Origin: Candidatus Sphingobacterium stercoripullorum
Lineage (GTDB): Bacteria > Bacteroidota > Bacteroidia > Sphingobacteriales > Sphingobacteriaceae
Reading direction: 5' to 3'
Assembly: GCA_019114715.1 (NCBI GenBank)
Contig: DXEZ01000099.1
Span: 1-25,542 of the forward strand
DNA: 25,542 bases
Shown here piece after piece: positions 7,668 through 16,594 of the stretch. The notes under the pieces are model-generated. The model was not told where the DNA came from. It did not search any database and was given only the letters and a program-made list of their open reading frames with translations. Every line of letters starts with the position of its first letter. Within the stretch, counting starts at the first letter, position 1. A program made the translations under genes and the position numbers.

Positions 7668-9986
7668 TTATTTAGATTTCTTACCCTTCTTTCCTCCTTT
7701 GGACTCTTCTGCCCACTTCTCCACTTGCTCGTAAGTAATACTTTCGATTTCTGTACCCTTAGGAATTTTAATATTTTGCTTCCCAAAACGGATAAACGGA
7801 CCCCATCTCCCGTTTTCAATTCGGGCATCTGGATTTTCAGAGAAAACCTTGATTATTTTCTCTCTATCTTTCTTTCTCTTCTCCTCAATAATTTCTATCG
7901 CTTCCTCCTTAGTAACATCTAAAGGATCTCTTCCTTTGGGAATGGAGAAAAACAGATTATTATGACGCACGTAAGGTCCAAACCTCCCAATAGCAACAGT
8001 CATTTCCTTATCCTCATATTCTCCAACCTTTTTCGGCAATTTAAAAAGCTCCAAGGCTTCCTCTAAAGAAATAGTCTCAATCATCTGACCTTTCCTTAAA
8101 GAAGCGTATCTAGGCTTTTCTTCATCATCACTAGATCCCATTTGAACTAATGGACCATATTTACCTACTCGCACCAATATCTGCTTACCACTCTTAGGGT
8201 CTTCTCCTAATATTCTTTCACTAGAGGCTCTATCGGCATTTTTAAGGGTGTCTTCCACCTCGGAGTGAAAAGGCTTATAGAAATTCCTAAGCATTTCTGT
8301 CCAATCCTTTTGCCCATGAGCAATCTCATCAAACTCCTTTTCAACGCTGGCGGTAAAATGATAATCAATTACTCCTTGGAAATGCTCTACTAAAAAGTCA
8401 TTCACTAATATTCCGATATCCGTAGGGAACAATTTATTTCGCTCGGCACCAGTAATCTCCGTTTGTGTAGCCTCTCCTATATCACCATCCTTAAGTGTTA
8501 AAACACTATAACTACGCTCCTTACCGTCTCTTTCTTCTTTAACCACATACCCTCTATTTTGGATAGTAGAAATGGTAGGTGCATAAGTGGATGGTCTTCC
8601 TATCCCTAAATCTTCCAGCTTCTTAACTAAAGTAGCCTCGTTGTAGCGTGCTGGAGGACGAGAAAACCGTTCAGTTCCTACAATGTGATTTAGGTTTAAC
8701 GTCTGCCCTTTCACTAAAGGAGGAAGCAAAGTGTTATCAGCATCTTTTTCACTCAACTCATCATCATCAACAGATTCGAAATAGACTTTCAAAAATCCAT
8801 CAAATTTAAGCACCTCTCCTACCGCATTTAATCTTTCCTCTCTAGTTGAAATAGAAATTTTCGCAGTCGTCTTTTCAAATTCTGCATCACTCATTTGGGA
8901 CGCTATAGCTCTCTTCCAGATTAAATCATATAGCCTTCTTTCCGACGAATCACCATCGGTAGTGTGCATCGAAAAATAGGTAGGCCTAATAGCCTCGTGC
9001 GCCTCTTGCGCCCCAGAAGCCTTTGTTTTATAATGTCTCCGTTTGTGATATTTTGCTCCGTAAGCTTTATTAATCTCTTCCTCTGCCGCCATTAGTGCTG
9101 TTTCACTTAGGTTAACTGAGTCGGTACGCATATAAGTGATCTTACCAGCCTCGTACAACCTTTGGGCAACTTGCATTGTTCTACCTACTGAGAAGCCTAA
9201 TTTCCTGCTAGCTTCTTGCTGTAATGTTGAAGTTGTAAATGGAGCAGCTGGCCTTCTTTTGGCGGGTTTAGTTTCTAAGGTATCTACCTTGAACTCTGCG
9301 CCTAAACAGGCTTTCAAAAAGTCTAAAGCCTCTTGTTTGGTTTTAAACCTTTGTGGAAGCTCTGCTTTAAAACGTTCTTTTGAACCTTCAACTTGAAAAG
9401 TGGCGATGATTCTATAAGCAGAGTCAGGTTTAAAAGCTATTATTTCCCGCTCCCGCTCAACTATCAAGCGAACCGCAACGGATTGCACCCGTCCAGCAGA
9501 TAACGATGGTTTAACTTTTTTCCACAATACCGGCGACAACTCGAAACCAACAAGACGATCTAAAACCCGTCTGGCTTGCTGGGCATTCACAAGATTGTAA
9601 TCTATCTCCCTTGGATTTTTGATGGCATTTAAAATAGCTGGCTTTGTAATTTCATGAAAGACAATCCGCTTGGCTTTATCGTGGTCTAATTTTAGGGTTT
9701 CAAACAAATGCCATGAGATAGCCTCTCCCTCACGGTCCTCATCCGATGCTAACCAAACTGTCTCTGCCTGTTTGGATAATTTTTTCAACTCTGAAACTAT
9801 TGCCTTCTTATCGCTAGGCACTTCATAGTTTTGAGCAAAATCATTTTCAACATCAATGGCATCATCCGTTTTAACTAAATCACGGATGTGACCATAACTG
9901 GACTTCACTAAAAAGTCTTTCCCTAAATAACCTTCTATCGTTTTAGCCTTTGCTGGAGACTCAACTATTAATAAATTTTTCGCCAT
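7668..9986 (-). CDS. topA: DNA topoisomerase I
   Basis: Type IA topoisomerase that relaxes negative supercoils. It has 772 residues. The TOPRIM domain begins with LLIVESPAKAKTIEGYL (Glu9) and carries DEDREGE (82-88). The active-site tyrosine is in ITYMRTDS (Tyr285). SAGRVQSVAVRLIVERE (about 163-179) and GIGRPSTYAPTI are standard. Instead of the Cys4 zinc ribbons of E. coli TopA, the C-terminus (about 575-760) carries repeated modules of the form GRFGPYVRHNNLFFSIPKG and GRWGPFIRFGKQNIKIPKG (Toprim_Crpt-type repeats) and contains no cysteines. It ends in a Lys/Gly-rich tail likely to contact DNA. This architecture is normal for Bacteroidota. It starts a transcript that probably continues into cmk. 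Confidence 0.96.
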   Translation of the reverse strand: MAKNLLIVESPAKAKTIEGYLGKDFLVKSSYGHIRDLVKTDDAIDVENDFAQNYEVPSDKKAIVSELKKLSKQAETVWLASDEDREGEAISWHLFETLKLDHDKAKRIVFHEITKPAILNAIKNPREIDYNLVNAQQARRVLDRLVGFELSPVLWKKVKPSLSAGRVQSVAVRLIVEREREIIAFKPDSAYRIIATFQVEGSKERFKAELPQRFKTKQEALDFLKACLGAEFKVDTLETKPAKRRPAAPFTTSTLQQEASRKLGFSVGRTMQVAQRLYEAGKITYMRTDSVNLSETALMAAEEEINKAYGAKYHKRRHYKTKASGAQEAHEAIRPTYFSMHTTDGDSSERRLYDLIWKRAIASQMSDAEFEKTTAKISISTREERLNAVGEVLKFDGFLKVYFESVDDDELSEKDADNTLLPPLVKGQTLNLNHIVGTERFSRPPARYNEATLVKKLEDLGIGRPSTYAPTISTIQNRGYVVKEERDGKERSYSVLTLKDGDIGEATQTEITGAERNKLFPTDIGILVNDFLVEHFQGVIDYHFTASVEKEFDEIAHGQKDWTEMLRNFYKPFHSEVEDTLKNADRASSERILGEDPKSGKQILVRVGKYGPLVQMGSSDDEEKPRYASLRKGQMIETISLEEALELFKLPKKVGEYEDKEMTVAIGRFGPYVRHNNLFFSIPKGRDPLDVTKEEAIEIIEEKRKKDREKIIKVFSENPDARIENGRWGPFIRFGKQNIKIPKGTEIESITYEQVEKWAEESKGGKKGKKSK

Positions 9987-10006
9987 GTATCCACTTTGAT
10001 TTTGTG

Positions 10007-10037
10007 CAAATATTATTATTTATTTTGCCATCGCCAA
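10007..10037 (-). promoter_or_regulatory. Candidate topA promoter
   Basis: On the minus strand TTG (10037-10035) is followed after 20 nt by AATATTTG (10014-10007), one mismatch from the -7 consensus, about 20 nt before the topA ATG. The -33 part lies inside a 14-nt palindrome. Confidence 0.4.
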
Positions 10038-10046
10038 TAAATTGGC
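10033..10046. repeat. 14-nt palindrome at the topA promoter
   Basis: GCCAATAAATTGGC: two 6-nt arms complementary around AA. It lies over the putative -33 region of topA, in the gap between ubiA and topA, and could be an operator. A palindrome this short can also arise by chance in AT-rich DNA. Confidence 0.3.
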
Positions 10047-10084
10047 ATCATATTATAATTATTACTCTTTTATTATTATCCGTA

Positions 10085-10942
10085 TTACGCAATTGGAAAG
10101 GCAAAATCCAACAGGTAAAAGATCGCAAAAATTACCGATGCTATACCATTTGTTGTCATAAATGCTCTTCCTACCTTACTTAAATCTTTGGGAGAAACAA
10201 TGCTCTGTTGGTAGATCAGTAAGAAACCATAAAATGCAATGCCTAAATAATAAAACACTCCAACTTCCATAAATAAGGTGGTTGATAGGATAAACAAAAA
10301 AGACATTAAATGCAAGCCCCTGGAAACCCATAACGCACCCGAGGTCCCTAGTAAGGAAGGGATCGAATGCAGCTCATAATCTTTGTCAAACTCTTCATCC
10401 TGCAGCGCGTAGATGATGTCGAAGCCTGCAGACCAACACATCACAGCTAAACCCAATAGCACGGGGAGCACAGCAAATTCACCAGTCACTACCAAATAAG
10501 CACCGATAGGTGCAAGGCCCAATCCCACCCCCAAAACCAAGTGACAAAGAGCTGTAAACCGCTTGGTATAGCTATAAAATAAAATCACCCCTAAAGCAAC
10601 AGGTGATAATATAAAACATAGCGTATTGATAAAATACGTGGTCGCTATAAACAACAAACAATTTATAATGGTAAAGTTTAAAGCCCCTTTTGCTGAGATT
10701 CTCCCTGCGGGAATATCTCGCTGCGCCGTTCTCTCGTTTAAGGCGTCTATATCTCTGTCTAAATAACGGTTGAATGCCATAGCTGAGTTCCTTGCAGTGA
10801 CCATACAAAGCACCATTAATAACAGTTTCCACCATTCAAAACTATACCCAGCAGTATCTATAGCTATAAAAAAGCCAATGACTGCAAAAGGTAGAGCGAA
10901 CACACTATGTGCAAATAATACAAGTGAAAAATATTTCTTCAT
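10085..10942 (-). CDS. UbiA-family polyprenyltransferase (candidate MqnP)
   Basis: Intramembrane prenyltransferase that transfers a polyprenyl chain to an aromatic ring. It has 285 residues and about eight or nine hydrophobic segments. The first Asp-rich motif is NRYLDRDID (Asn58, Asp62, Asp66). The second is DIIYALQDEEFD (Asp175, Tyr178, Asp182, Asp186). Both bind the Mg-diphosphate. It resembles the group often labelled 4-hydroxybenzoate polyprenyltransferase. In organisms using futalosine-derived menaquinone, members of this group are thought to prenylate 1,4-dihydroxy-6-naphthoate (MqnP). Because mqnC is in this window, that role is the better inference. It starts 2 nt after the engB stop, so the two are probably one transcript. 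Confidence 0.85.
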   Translation of the reverse strand: MKKYFSLVLFAHSVFALPFAVIGFFIAIDTAGYSFEWWKLLLMVLCMVTARNSAMAFNRYLDRDIDALNERTAQRDIPAGRISAKGALNFTIINCLLFIATTYFINTLCFILSPVALGVILFYSYTKRFTALCHLVLGVGLGLAPIGAYLVVTGEFAVLPVLLGLAVMCWSAGFDIIYALQDEEFDKDYELHSIPSLLGTSGALWVSRGLHLMSFLFILSTTLFMEVGVFYYLGIAFYGFLLIYQQSIVSPKDLSKVGRAFMTTNGIASVIFAIFYLLDFAFPIA

Positions 10943-10944
10943 AT

Positions 10945-11601
10945 TTATTCTTGATCTTCTATATCTTGATTCCGCTTATCAATTATCTGTTGCGCACTAT
11001 GATAATCAAATTCTCGATTTATTTTATCGATTTCCTGTAAAAGCTCTACACAACCCAACCTGTTTTGTGCCGAAGTAACGAAATATTTCGGCATTTCTTC
11101 AAACCATTTCAAGAGCTCTTGCTCAAATAAGCCCACATGTATCTTAGCGATTTTCGAGGACACTTTATCTGCTTTAGTAAAAACTACATAAAACGGTAAA
11201 CCTTGCTCTCCAAGCCAGTGACAAAAATCCAAATCTAACTTTTGCGGTTTATGGCGAACATCAACAAGCACCATGACACATTGTAGATTCTCTCTTTCCA
11301 TCAAATATTTCCGAACAAGTCTTTTCCAACTCGCACGATCTTTTTGAGAAACTTTTGCAAATCCATAGCCTGGTAAATCCACTAAATACCAATCTTTATT
11401 GATAACGAAGTGGTTTATCAGTTGGGTCTTTCCTGGCTTTTGTGAAGTTTTTGCTAATCCTTTACGTCGAGTCAATGCATTAATCAGGGAAGATTTTCCC
11501 ACATTGGACCTTCCAACAAATGCATATTCTGGAAACTTAGCAGGTGGTAGCTCGCTCACTTTGGTATTGCTACAAATAAACTCAGCACTTTGTAATTCCA
11601 T
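10945..11601 (-). CDS. engB: Ribosome biogenesis GTPase YsxC/EngB
   Basis: Small TRAFAC-class GTPase needed for assembly of the large ribosomal subunit. It has 218 residues. G1 is GRSNVGKSS (30-38), G2 includes Thr59 in the KPGKTQ segment, G3 is DLPGYG (75-80), G4 is TKAD (142-145) and the G5-like TSA is near 176-178. The N-terminus QSAEFICSN...FPEYAFVGRSNVGKSS is typical, which supports the ATG at 11601. A consensus -7 element ends only 4 nt before this ATG, so the message may be leaderless. It is followed by the prenyltransferase gene after 2 nt. Confidence 0.95.
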   Translation of the reverse strand: MELQSAEFICSNTKVSELPPAKFPEYAFVGRSNVGKSSLINALTRRKGLAKTSQKPGKTQLINHFVINKDWYLVDLPGYGFAKVSQKDRASWKRLVRKYLMERENLQCVMVLVDVRHKPQKLDLDFCHWLGEQGLPFYVVFTKADKVSSKIAKIHVGLFEQELLKWFEEMPKYFVTSAQNRLGCVELLQEIDKINREFDYHSAQQIIDKRNQDIEDQE

Positions 11602-11605
11602 ATGG

Positions 11606-11613
11606 CAAAGGTA
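11606..11613 (-). promoter_or_regulatory. -7 element abutting the engB start
   Basis: On the minus strand TACCTTTG matches TAnnTTTG exactly and is separated from the engB ATG by only 4 nt. Transcription from it would begin at about the A of the start codon. No clear -33 box is seen. Confidence 0.4.
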
Positions 11614-11687
11614 TTAACTAAATTCTGTTATAAATGGTAAACGCTTAATTTAAAAATTTTAAAAACCAAATTTCATATATTTTTTTC

Positions 11688-11695
11688 TATTTTTG
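11688..11695 (+). promoter_or_regulatory. -7 element upstream of the ABC exporter operon
   Basis: TATTTTTG matches TAnnTTTG exactly, 23 nt before the ABC ATPase ATG. A correctly spaced TTTG is not visible. Confidence 0.45.
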
Positions 11696-11718
11696 AAACG
11701 TACAACCAATACTTTATC

Positions 11719-12651
11719 ATGTTATCAATCCAAGGAATTGTTAAAAAATATGCGGACCATGTCGCTTTAGACCACGTCTCCTTAGAGGTGCCTAAAGGCA
11801 AGATATACGGTCTTTTAGGTCCCAATGGTGCGGGAAAAACCTCCCTTATTCGGATTATCAACCAAATTACAGCACCCGATGAAGGTCGAATCTTCTTCAA
11901 TGAAGAGCCTTTATCACCAAAGCACATCGCCAAAATCGGCTATTTGCCAGAAGAAAGAGGGTTGTATAAGAAAATGAAAATCGGCGAGCAAATGATCTAT
12001 CTGGCACAATTAAAAGGCTTGAGCCGCTCTGAGGCCATCCAGAAAATAAAATATTGGTTTGAAAAGCTCCACATGGAAACCTGGTGGGAAAAGAAAGTCG
12101 AAGACTTAAGTAAAGGGATGCAACAAAAGGTCCAATTTGTGGCTACCATAGTGCACAACCCTGAGCTCATCATCTTAGACGAACCTTTTTCAGGATTCGA
12201 CCCAGTTAACACGCAAATTATTCAAGATGAAATCTTAGAACTCAATAAAAATGGTGCGACAATCATTTACTCTACTCATAGAATGGAGTCAGTAGAAGAA
12301 CTTTGTGACCATATAGCTTTAATCAATAAATCGCAGAAGATATTAGAGGGTGAGGTAAATGCTATAAAACAACAATATAGAAAGCAGCAATACCAGATCT
12401 ATTATCAGTCGGATCAAGAAGCTCAAAACTGGCCAAGCACAGACCTTTTTAGCCTCTTGAATACAGAGACGCTTGCAAGCAATACAAAACTATTAACCGT
12501 TCAAAGTCATTCGGCTTCCCTGAATGATATCTTAGCATTTTTCATCCCTTGGGTTCAGATACAAGAGGTAAAAGAAATCATACCTAGCATGAGGGATATA
12601 TTTATTGAACATGTAACACCCACTTCAAAGCAACCTATATCAAATGAATAA
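11719..12651 (+). CDS. ABC exporter ATP-binding protein (NatA-type)
   Basis: ATPase subunit of an ABC-2-type exporter, 310 residues, cytosolic. Walker A is GPNGAGKTS (34-42), the signature is LSKGMQQK, Walker B is ELIILDEPFSG and the switch His lies in YSTHRM. The Q-loop region reads IGYLPEERGLY; this Glu-rich form without Gln is common in this subfamily. The last roughly 90 residues form the C-terminal extension (DUF4162-like) seen in NatA-type proteins. It overlaps the permease gene by 8 nt, so translation is coupled. The family exports sodium, antibiotics or unknown substrates; nothing here identifies the cargo. Confidence 0.9.
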   Translation: MLSIQGIVKKYADHVALDHVSLEVPKGKIYGLLGPNGAGKTSLIRIINQITAPDEGRIFFNEEPLSPKHIAKIGYLPEERGLYKKMKIGEQMIYLAQLKGLSRSEAIQKIKYWFEKLHMETWWEKKVEDLSKGMQQKVQFVATIVHNPELIILDEPFSGFDPVNTQIIQDEILELNKNGATIIYSTHRMESVEELCDHIALINKSQKILEGEVNAIKQQYRKQQYQIYYQSDQEAQNWPSTDLFSLLNTETLASNTKLLTVQSHSASLNDILAFFIPWVQIQEVKEIIPSMRDIFIEHVTPTSKQPISNE

Positions 12652-13957
12652 GACATTAATTATTATAAAAAGGGAGTACCTGTCGCGAGTAAAGAAGAAA
12701 AGCTTTTTACTAGTTACATTTTTAATGCCCATACTTTTTATTGGGTTGTATGCTGCGATCATCGTACTTACGATGAAGAGCTTTGAGAACACACACGCTA
12801 CAGTATATGTATATGACCACGGTCAAGATGGTGTGGACGAACTATTAGAAAACTCCAAGAACCTCACCTTTATTAAAGGAGAAGATGACCTCGCCGGGCG
12901 CCTCGCAAAACTACATTCGAGCAAGGACAACACCGGAGTTTTAATAATTTCAGACGACTTTTATAATTCTAAAAGTGTAGAATATATTTCTTCCAATAAG
13001 CCCAATGTCACGATTCAAAGTGAAATTAAAAAGAACTTACGGAAGATCGTGCGCGAAAAGCAATACGCTGATCTGGATATAGACTTGGAAAAAATCCAAC
13101 AAGTAGACGACCAGGTTTACCTCAGTGCAAAAGAAATAAATCTAGAGGGGGAAGCCCAAGACTCTCATACCAATGTCGCGATGTTTTTAGCGATGGGACT
13201 CTCTGCTTTAGTTTACATCGCACTGATGTTATACGGAACGCAAGTACTCAGAGGAGTAATCGAGGAGAAAACAAATAGAATTGTGGAAGTTATTATCTCT
13301 TCAGTCAAACCATTTGAGTTGATGATGGGCAAGATTGTTGGAATTGCGCTGGTAGGGCTAACTCAATTTTTACTTTGGATTGTTCTTAGCATAGGGTTAT
13401 TTACGGTAGGGACCACTCTGTTTTTGAACCCTGAAAGCTTTCAAAGTTTAGAAACCGCACAAATGTCCAGTAGCATGGATTCTCAAATGGATACACTCCC
13501 TGAAAACATCCAAGAAATAATCCAAGCAATAGACTTCCCCATGATCTTAGGAAGCTTTGCTTTATTTTTTATTGGAGGGTATTTACTATATAGTGCTTTA
13601 TTCGCTGCAATAGGCTCTGCCGTTGATAATGAGACCGAAGCCAACCAGTTTACCCTACCCGTTACCATGCCGCTATTATTGGCTTACGTATTGTCATTTG
13701 GTGTCCTGGTAAATGACCCACATGGTCCTATAGCCGTTTGGCTAAGTATGATCCCGTTAACCTCCCCTATAGCTATGATGGTAAGAATAGCGTTTGGGGT
13801 CCCTATCTGGGAAATAGCGGTTTCTTTGACGCTCTTAATTCTAGGGTTTATCCTAACCACATGGATTGCCGGGAAAATATATCGCGTAGGAATTCTGATG
13901 TATGGAAAGAAAGCCTCGTTCAAGGAAATATTTAAATGGCTCAAATACAACAAATGA
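12644..13957 (+). CDS. ABC-2-type exporter permease (NatB-type)
   Basis: Membrane subunit of 437 residues paired with the ATPase upstream. One membrane helix (about 21-44) follows the basic start KREYLSRVKKKSF. Next comes a large extracytoplasmic domain (about 45-178), then roughly five helices from residue 180 to the end. The cytoplasmic segment GVIEEKTNRIVEVIISSVKPFELMMGK is the typical ABC-2/NatB coupling motif. It overlaps the ATPase gene by 8 nt. The basic C-terminus GKKASFKEIFKWLKYNK is cytosolic. Substrate unknown. The operon ends at a strong hairpin. Confidence 0.88.
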   Translation: MNKTLIIIKREYLSRVKKKSFLLVTFLMPILFIGLYAAIIVLTMKSFENTHATVYVYDHGQDGVDELLENSKNLTFIKGEDDLAGRLAKLHSSKDNTGVLIISDDFYNSKSVEYISSNKPNVTIQSEIKKNLRKIVREKQYADLDIDLEKIQQVDDQVYLSAKEINLEGEAQDSHTNVAMFLAMGLSALVYIALMLYGTQVLRGVIEEKTNRIVEVIISSVKPFELMMGKIVGIALVGLTQFLLWIVLSIGLFTVGTTLFLNPESFQSLETAQMSSSMDSQMDTLPENIQEIIQAIDFPMILGSFALFFIGGYLLYSALFAAIGSAVDNETEANQFTLPVTMPLLLAYVLSFGVLVNDPHGPIAVWLSMIPLTSPIAMMVRIAFGVPIWEIAVSLTLLILGFILTTWIAGKIYRVGILMYGKKASFKEIFKWLKYNK

Positions 13958-13978
13958 TAAACTTTTTGCCCTAATATC

Positions 13979-14021
13979 AAAAACCCCTTGCCTTAACTTG
14001 AAGTTTCGACAAGGGGTTTTT
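13979..14021. terminator. Bidirectional intrinsic terminator
   Basis: AAAAACCCCTTG (13979-13990) pairs perfectly with CAAGGGGTTTTT (14010-14021) around a 19-nt loop that itself has a small hairpin. The arms end in A and T runs on both strands, so it can stop both the exporter operon (+) and the serC-serA-aspartokinase-lysA operon (-). Confidence 0.85.
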
Positions 14022-14061
14022 CATTATAAATTACTTTGCTTGCTAAAAAAGCAGCATTCCT

Positions 14062-15231
14062 TTAACTCTCAATAGTATCGTTATAGACAAATCGCAGCTC
14101 CTCACGTAGGTTGTAATTAGAAGCCATTACTTCCCCATAAGCACCTGCCGAACGGATAACCAATAGATCTCCCCGCTCGACCTCCCCCAACTCAACCTGC
14201 TCACCAAAGGAGTCTGAAGATTCACAAATAGGTCCTACAACATCGTATTTAAACTGCGTTTCCTCTGTGCTTGATTGCAGCTTTTCAATTTTATGAAAAG
14301 CTTGATATAGTGCAGGGCGAAGTAATTCGGTCATGCCAGCATCTACGATAACAAACTTCCTGGTTCCGTTGTCTTTTACATATAAAACTTTAGTCACTAA
14401 CGAGCCGCATTGTGCTACCATAGACCGCCCAAGTTCAAAATGCACTTCTTGACGATTGGGCCTTTCTAAATATTTATCAAAGATGGAGAAGTACTCCTGG
14501 AAGTCAACAATTGGATTTAAATCAGGATCTTCGTAACTCACGCCTAACCCGCCTCCCATATTTAAAACCTTTACTTCAAGGCCTTGCTCTTCAAACCACG
14601 CCCTCCACTGATTTGCTTTCAATGCCAAATTTTTAAACACCTCTAAGTCTGTAATCTGCGATCCAATATGAAAGTGCAACCCTATAAACTCTAAGTGCTT
14701 ATTTGCTCTTAGGGTTTCAACAGCTTTATCTATCTCTATGGCCGGCAACCCAAACTTATTATCGTCTAAGCCTGTGGTTATATATTTATGCGTTTTTGCA
14801 TCCACATTTGGGTTAATCCTTAATGAAATTCTTGCTATGCGATTGGCCGCTTTAGCCCAATGCGCAATCACCTCTAACTCTTGGGCAGACTCTACATTAA
14901 AAGCAAAAATATTGTTCTTTAATGCGATTTGAATTTCGTGATCCGACTTACCCACTCCAGCAAAAGTTATCTTACTAGCAGGAAAACCCTTATCTAAAGC
15001 CTTAAGCACCTCGTTTCCACTAACACAATCCGCTCCAAAGCCCTCTTGTTGAATTTTTGTTAACACCCGCTCATTGCAGTTTGCTTTCAATGCATAATGT
15101 ACATGAAAACCCCTTTTATCTGCTTGCTCTTTAGCTAGCGACAAGGTGTTTTGTAGTAATTCAAGATCGTAAAAATAATAAGGCGTCTGCTTCCCACTGG
15201 AAAAAAGTTTTGCTCTTAAGCTGTTATCCAT
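14062..15231 (-). CDS. lysA: Diaminopimelate decarboxylase
   Basis: PLP enzyme converting meso-diaminopimelate to L-lysine, the last step of lysine synthesis. It has 389 residues in a fold-type III barrel plus C-terminal beta domain. The PLP lysine is Lys49 (HVHYALKANCN), with HIGSQ at 188-192, the phosphate-binding GGGLG at 226-230, ELGR at 266-269 and the substrate-binding CESSD (Cys336). It lies 12 nt after aspartokinase and is the last gene of the operon before the terminator, so first and last enzymes of the lysine branch are co-transcribed. Confidence 0.95.
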   Translation of the reverse strand: MDNSLRAKLFSSGKQTPYYFYDLELLQNTLSLAKEQADKRGFHVHYALKANCNERVLTKIQQEGFGADCVSGNEVLKALDKGFPASKITFAGVGKSDHEIQIALKNNIFAFNVESAQELEVIAHWAKAANRIARISLRINPNVDAKTHKYITTGLDDNKFGLPAIEIDKAVETLRANKHLEFIGLHFHIGSQITDLEVFKNLALKANQWRAWFEEQGLEVKVLNMGGGLGVSYEDPDLNPIVDFQEYFSIFDKYLERPNRQEVHFELGRSMVAQCGSLVTKVLYVKDNGTRKFVIVDAGMTELLRPALYQAFHKIEKLQSSTEETQFKYDVVGPICESSDSFGEQVELGEVERGDLLVIRSAGAYGEVMASNYNLREELRFVYNDTIES

Positions 15232-15243
15232 CTGACAAATAAA

Positions 15244-16560
15244 TTAAAACAATCTGTTATGCAAAGAACGTAAAGCTTCCACTTTATGCTCTGTATCTAA
15301 TAAAATAGAAACATTGTAATCCGATCCACCATAAGATATCATTCTTAAGGGCAAATGCTTGACAGAATCAAGAACTCTTGCTGCATAGCCATGTGTATTC
15401 GCTCCGAAATCCCCAACAACACAAACTATTGTTTGATCTTGGTCCACATCAACTGCTCCAAACTGCTGAAGTTCCTCTACTATTTTATCTAAAAAGGTGA
15501 CCTCGTCAATACTTAGTGACACTGCAACTTCGGAAGTTGTAATCATGTCGATTGGAGTTTTATATTTTTCAAAAACTTCGAAAATCTTACGTAAAAACCC
15601 ATAAGCCATAAGCATTCTTGAGGAGTGAATGTGAATGGCAGAGATTCCATCTTTGGCAGCAACTGCCTTTATAACTCCTTTTTCTCGTCCTTCTTTGCTA
15701 ATCAGGGTGCCTGGTGCTTGTGGGTTCATGGTATTTAACAACCGTACTGGCACATTGTATTTCTGTGCAGGGAACACGCTTTGTGGGTGTAGAATCTTGG
15801 CCCCAAAGTAAGCCAGCTCCGCAGCTTCATTAAAGCTCAGGTGTGCAATAGGCCGGGTGTTAGACACTACTCTTGGATCGTTATTATGCATCCCATCGAT
15901 ATCGGTCCAGATTTGTACTTCTTCAGCTTTGATTGCTGCTCCAATTAACGATGCGGAATAATCGGACCCCCCACGTCTCAGATTTGACACTTTACGCTGA
16001 TAATCTTGACAAATATACCCCTGGGTTATGAACAGATCGATATCTTTATGCGCATCCAATAGATTGCCTAGCTTTTCTTCAATAAATGAGATTATAGGTT
16101 CACCTTCTTGATCTGTTTTCATAAACTCCAGAGCAGGCAAAATCGCTACTTGCTCGCCTTGTTCTTTTAAATAATAAAAGAAAAGAGTTGTCGATAGAAT
16201 TTCTCCTTGCGCTAAAATAATCTTCTCTTGCTCGGGTGAAAAGCTGCCTTCCAAAAGTTTTTGAATTAAAGAAAATCTGTCATTGAGAAGCTCATTTGCC
16301 AGTTTCAATGATTCTGGTTTAGTGTACAAGTCGGCGACAAATTGATCGTATTGTTCTTTCAAATCATTACAAATACGAATCGCCTTTAAACTATCCCCGC
16401 GCAAACAATTTTGCGCAATATCTACTAAAGTATTAGTAGTCCCAGCAACAGCTGAAAGAACAATTATCTTCCTGCCGTTCACAGTACCAATAAGCTCCTC
16501 TAATCCTTTCATTCTTTCTGGTGAACCCACTGAAGTTCCACCAAACTTTAAAACTTTCAT
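15244..16560 (-). CDS. lysC: Aspartokinase (monofunctional)
   Basis: Phosphorylates aspartate with ATP, the entry to lysine, threonine, methionine and DAP synthesis. It has 438 residues. The kinase domain starts with KFGGTSVGS (5-13). RRGGSDYSA (195-203) and TDIDGMHNNDPRVV (219-232) bind nucleotide and substrate; the Arg before RGGSDY replaces the Gly common elsewhere. Two ACT-type regulatory domains fill about 300-438. There is no homoserine dehydrogenase fusion, unlike the ThrA-type proteins. Co-transcription with lysA suggests the lysine/DAP-responsive isozyme; the effector itself cannot be read from sequence. Confidence 0.93.
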   Translation of the reverse strand: MKVLKFGGTSVGSPERMKGLEELIGTVNGRKIIVLSAVAGTTNTLVDIAQNCLRGDSLKAIRICNDLKEQYDQFVADLYTKPESLKLANELLNDRFSLIQKLLEGSFSPEQEKIILAQGEILSTTLFFYYLKEQGEQVAILPALEFMKTDQEGEPIISFIEEKLGNLLDAHKDIDLFITQGYICQDYQRKVSNLRRGGSDYSASLIGAAIKAEEVQIWTDIDGMHNNDPRVVSNTRPIAHLSFNEAAELAYFGAKILHPQSVFPAQKYNVPVRLLNTMNPQAPGTLISKEGREKGVIKAVAAKDGISAIHIHSSRMLMAYGFLRKIFEVFEKYKTPIDMITTSEVAVSLSIDEVTFLDKIVEELQQFGAVDVDQDQTIVCVVGDFGANTHGYAARVLDSVKHLPLRMISYGGSDYNVSILLDTEHKVEALRSLHNRLF

Positions 16561-16594
16561 TATAGCTGACTTAAATTACTAAATATTTAAGATT

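Noticed and set aside
9950..10183. Forward open frame across the topA-ubiA gap
   Set aside because: It overlaps both ends of recognised genes and has no recognisable domain; composition is that of AT-rich non-coding DNA.
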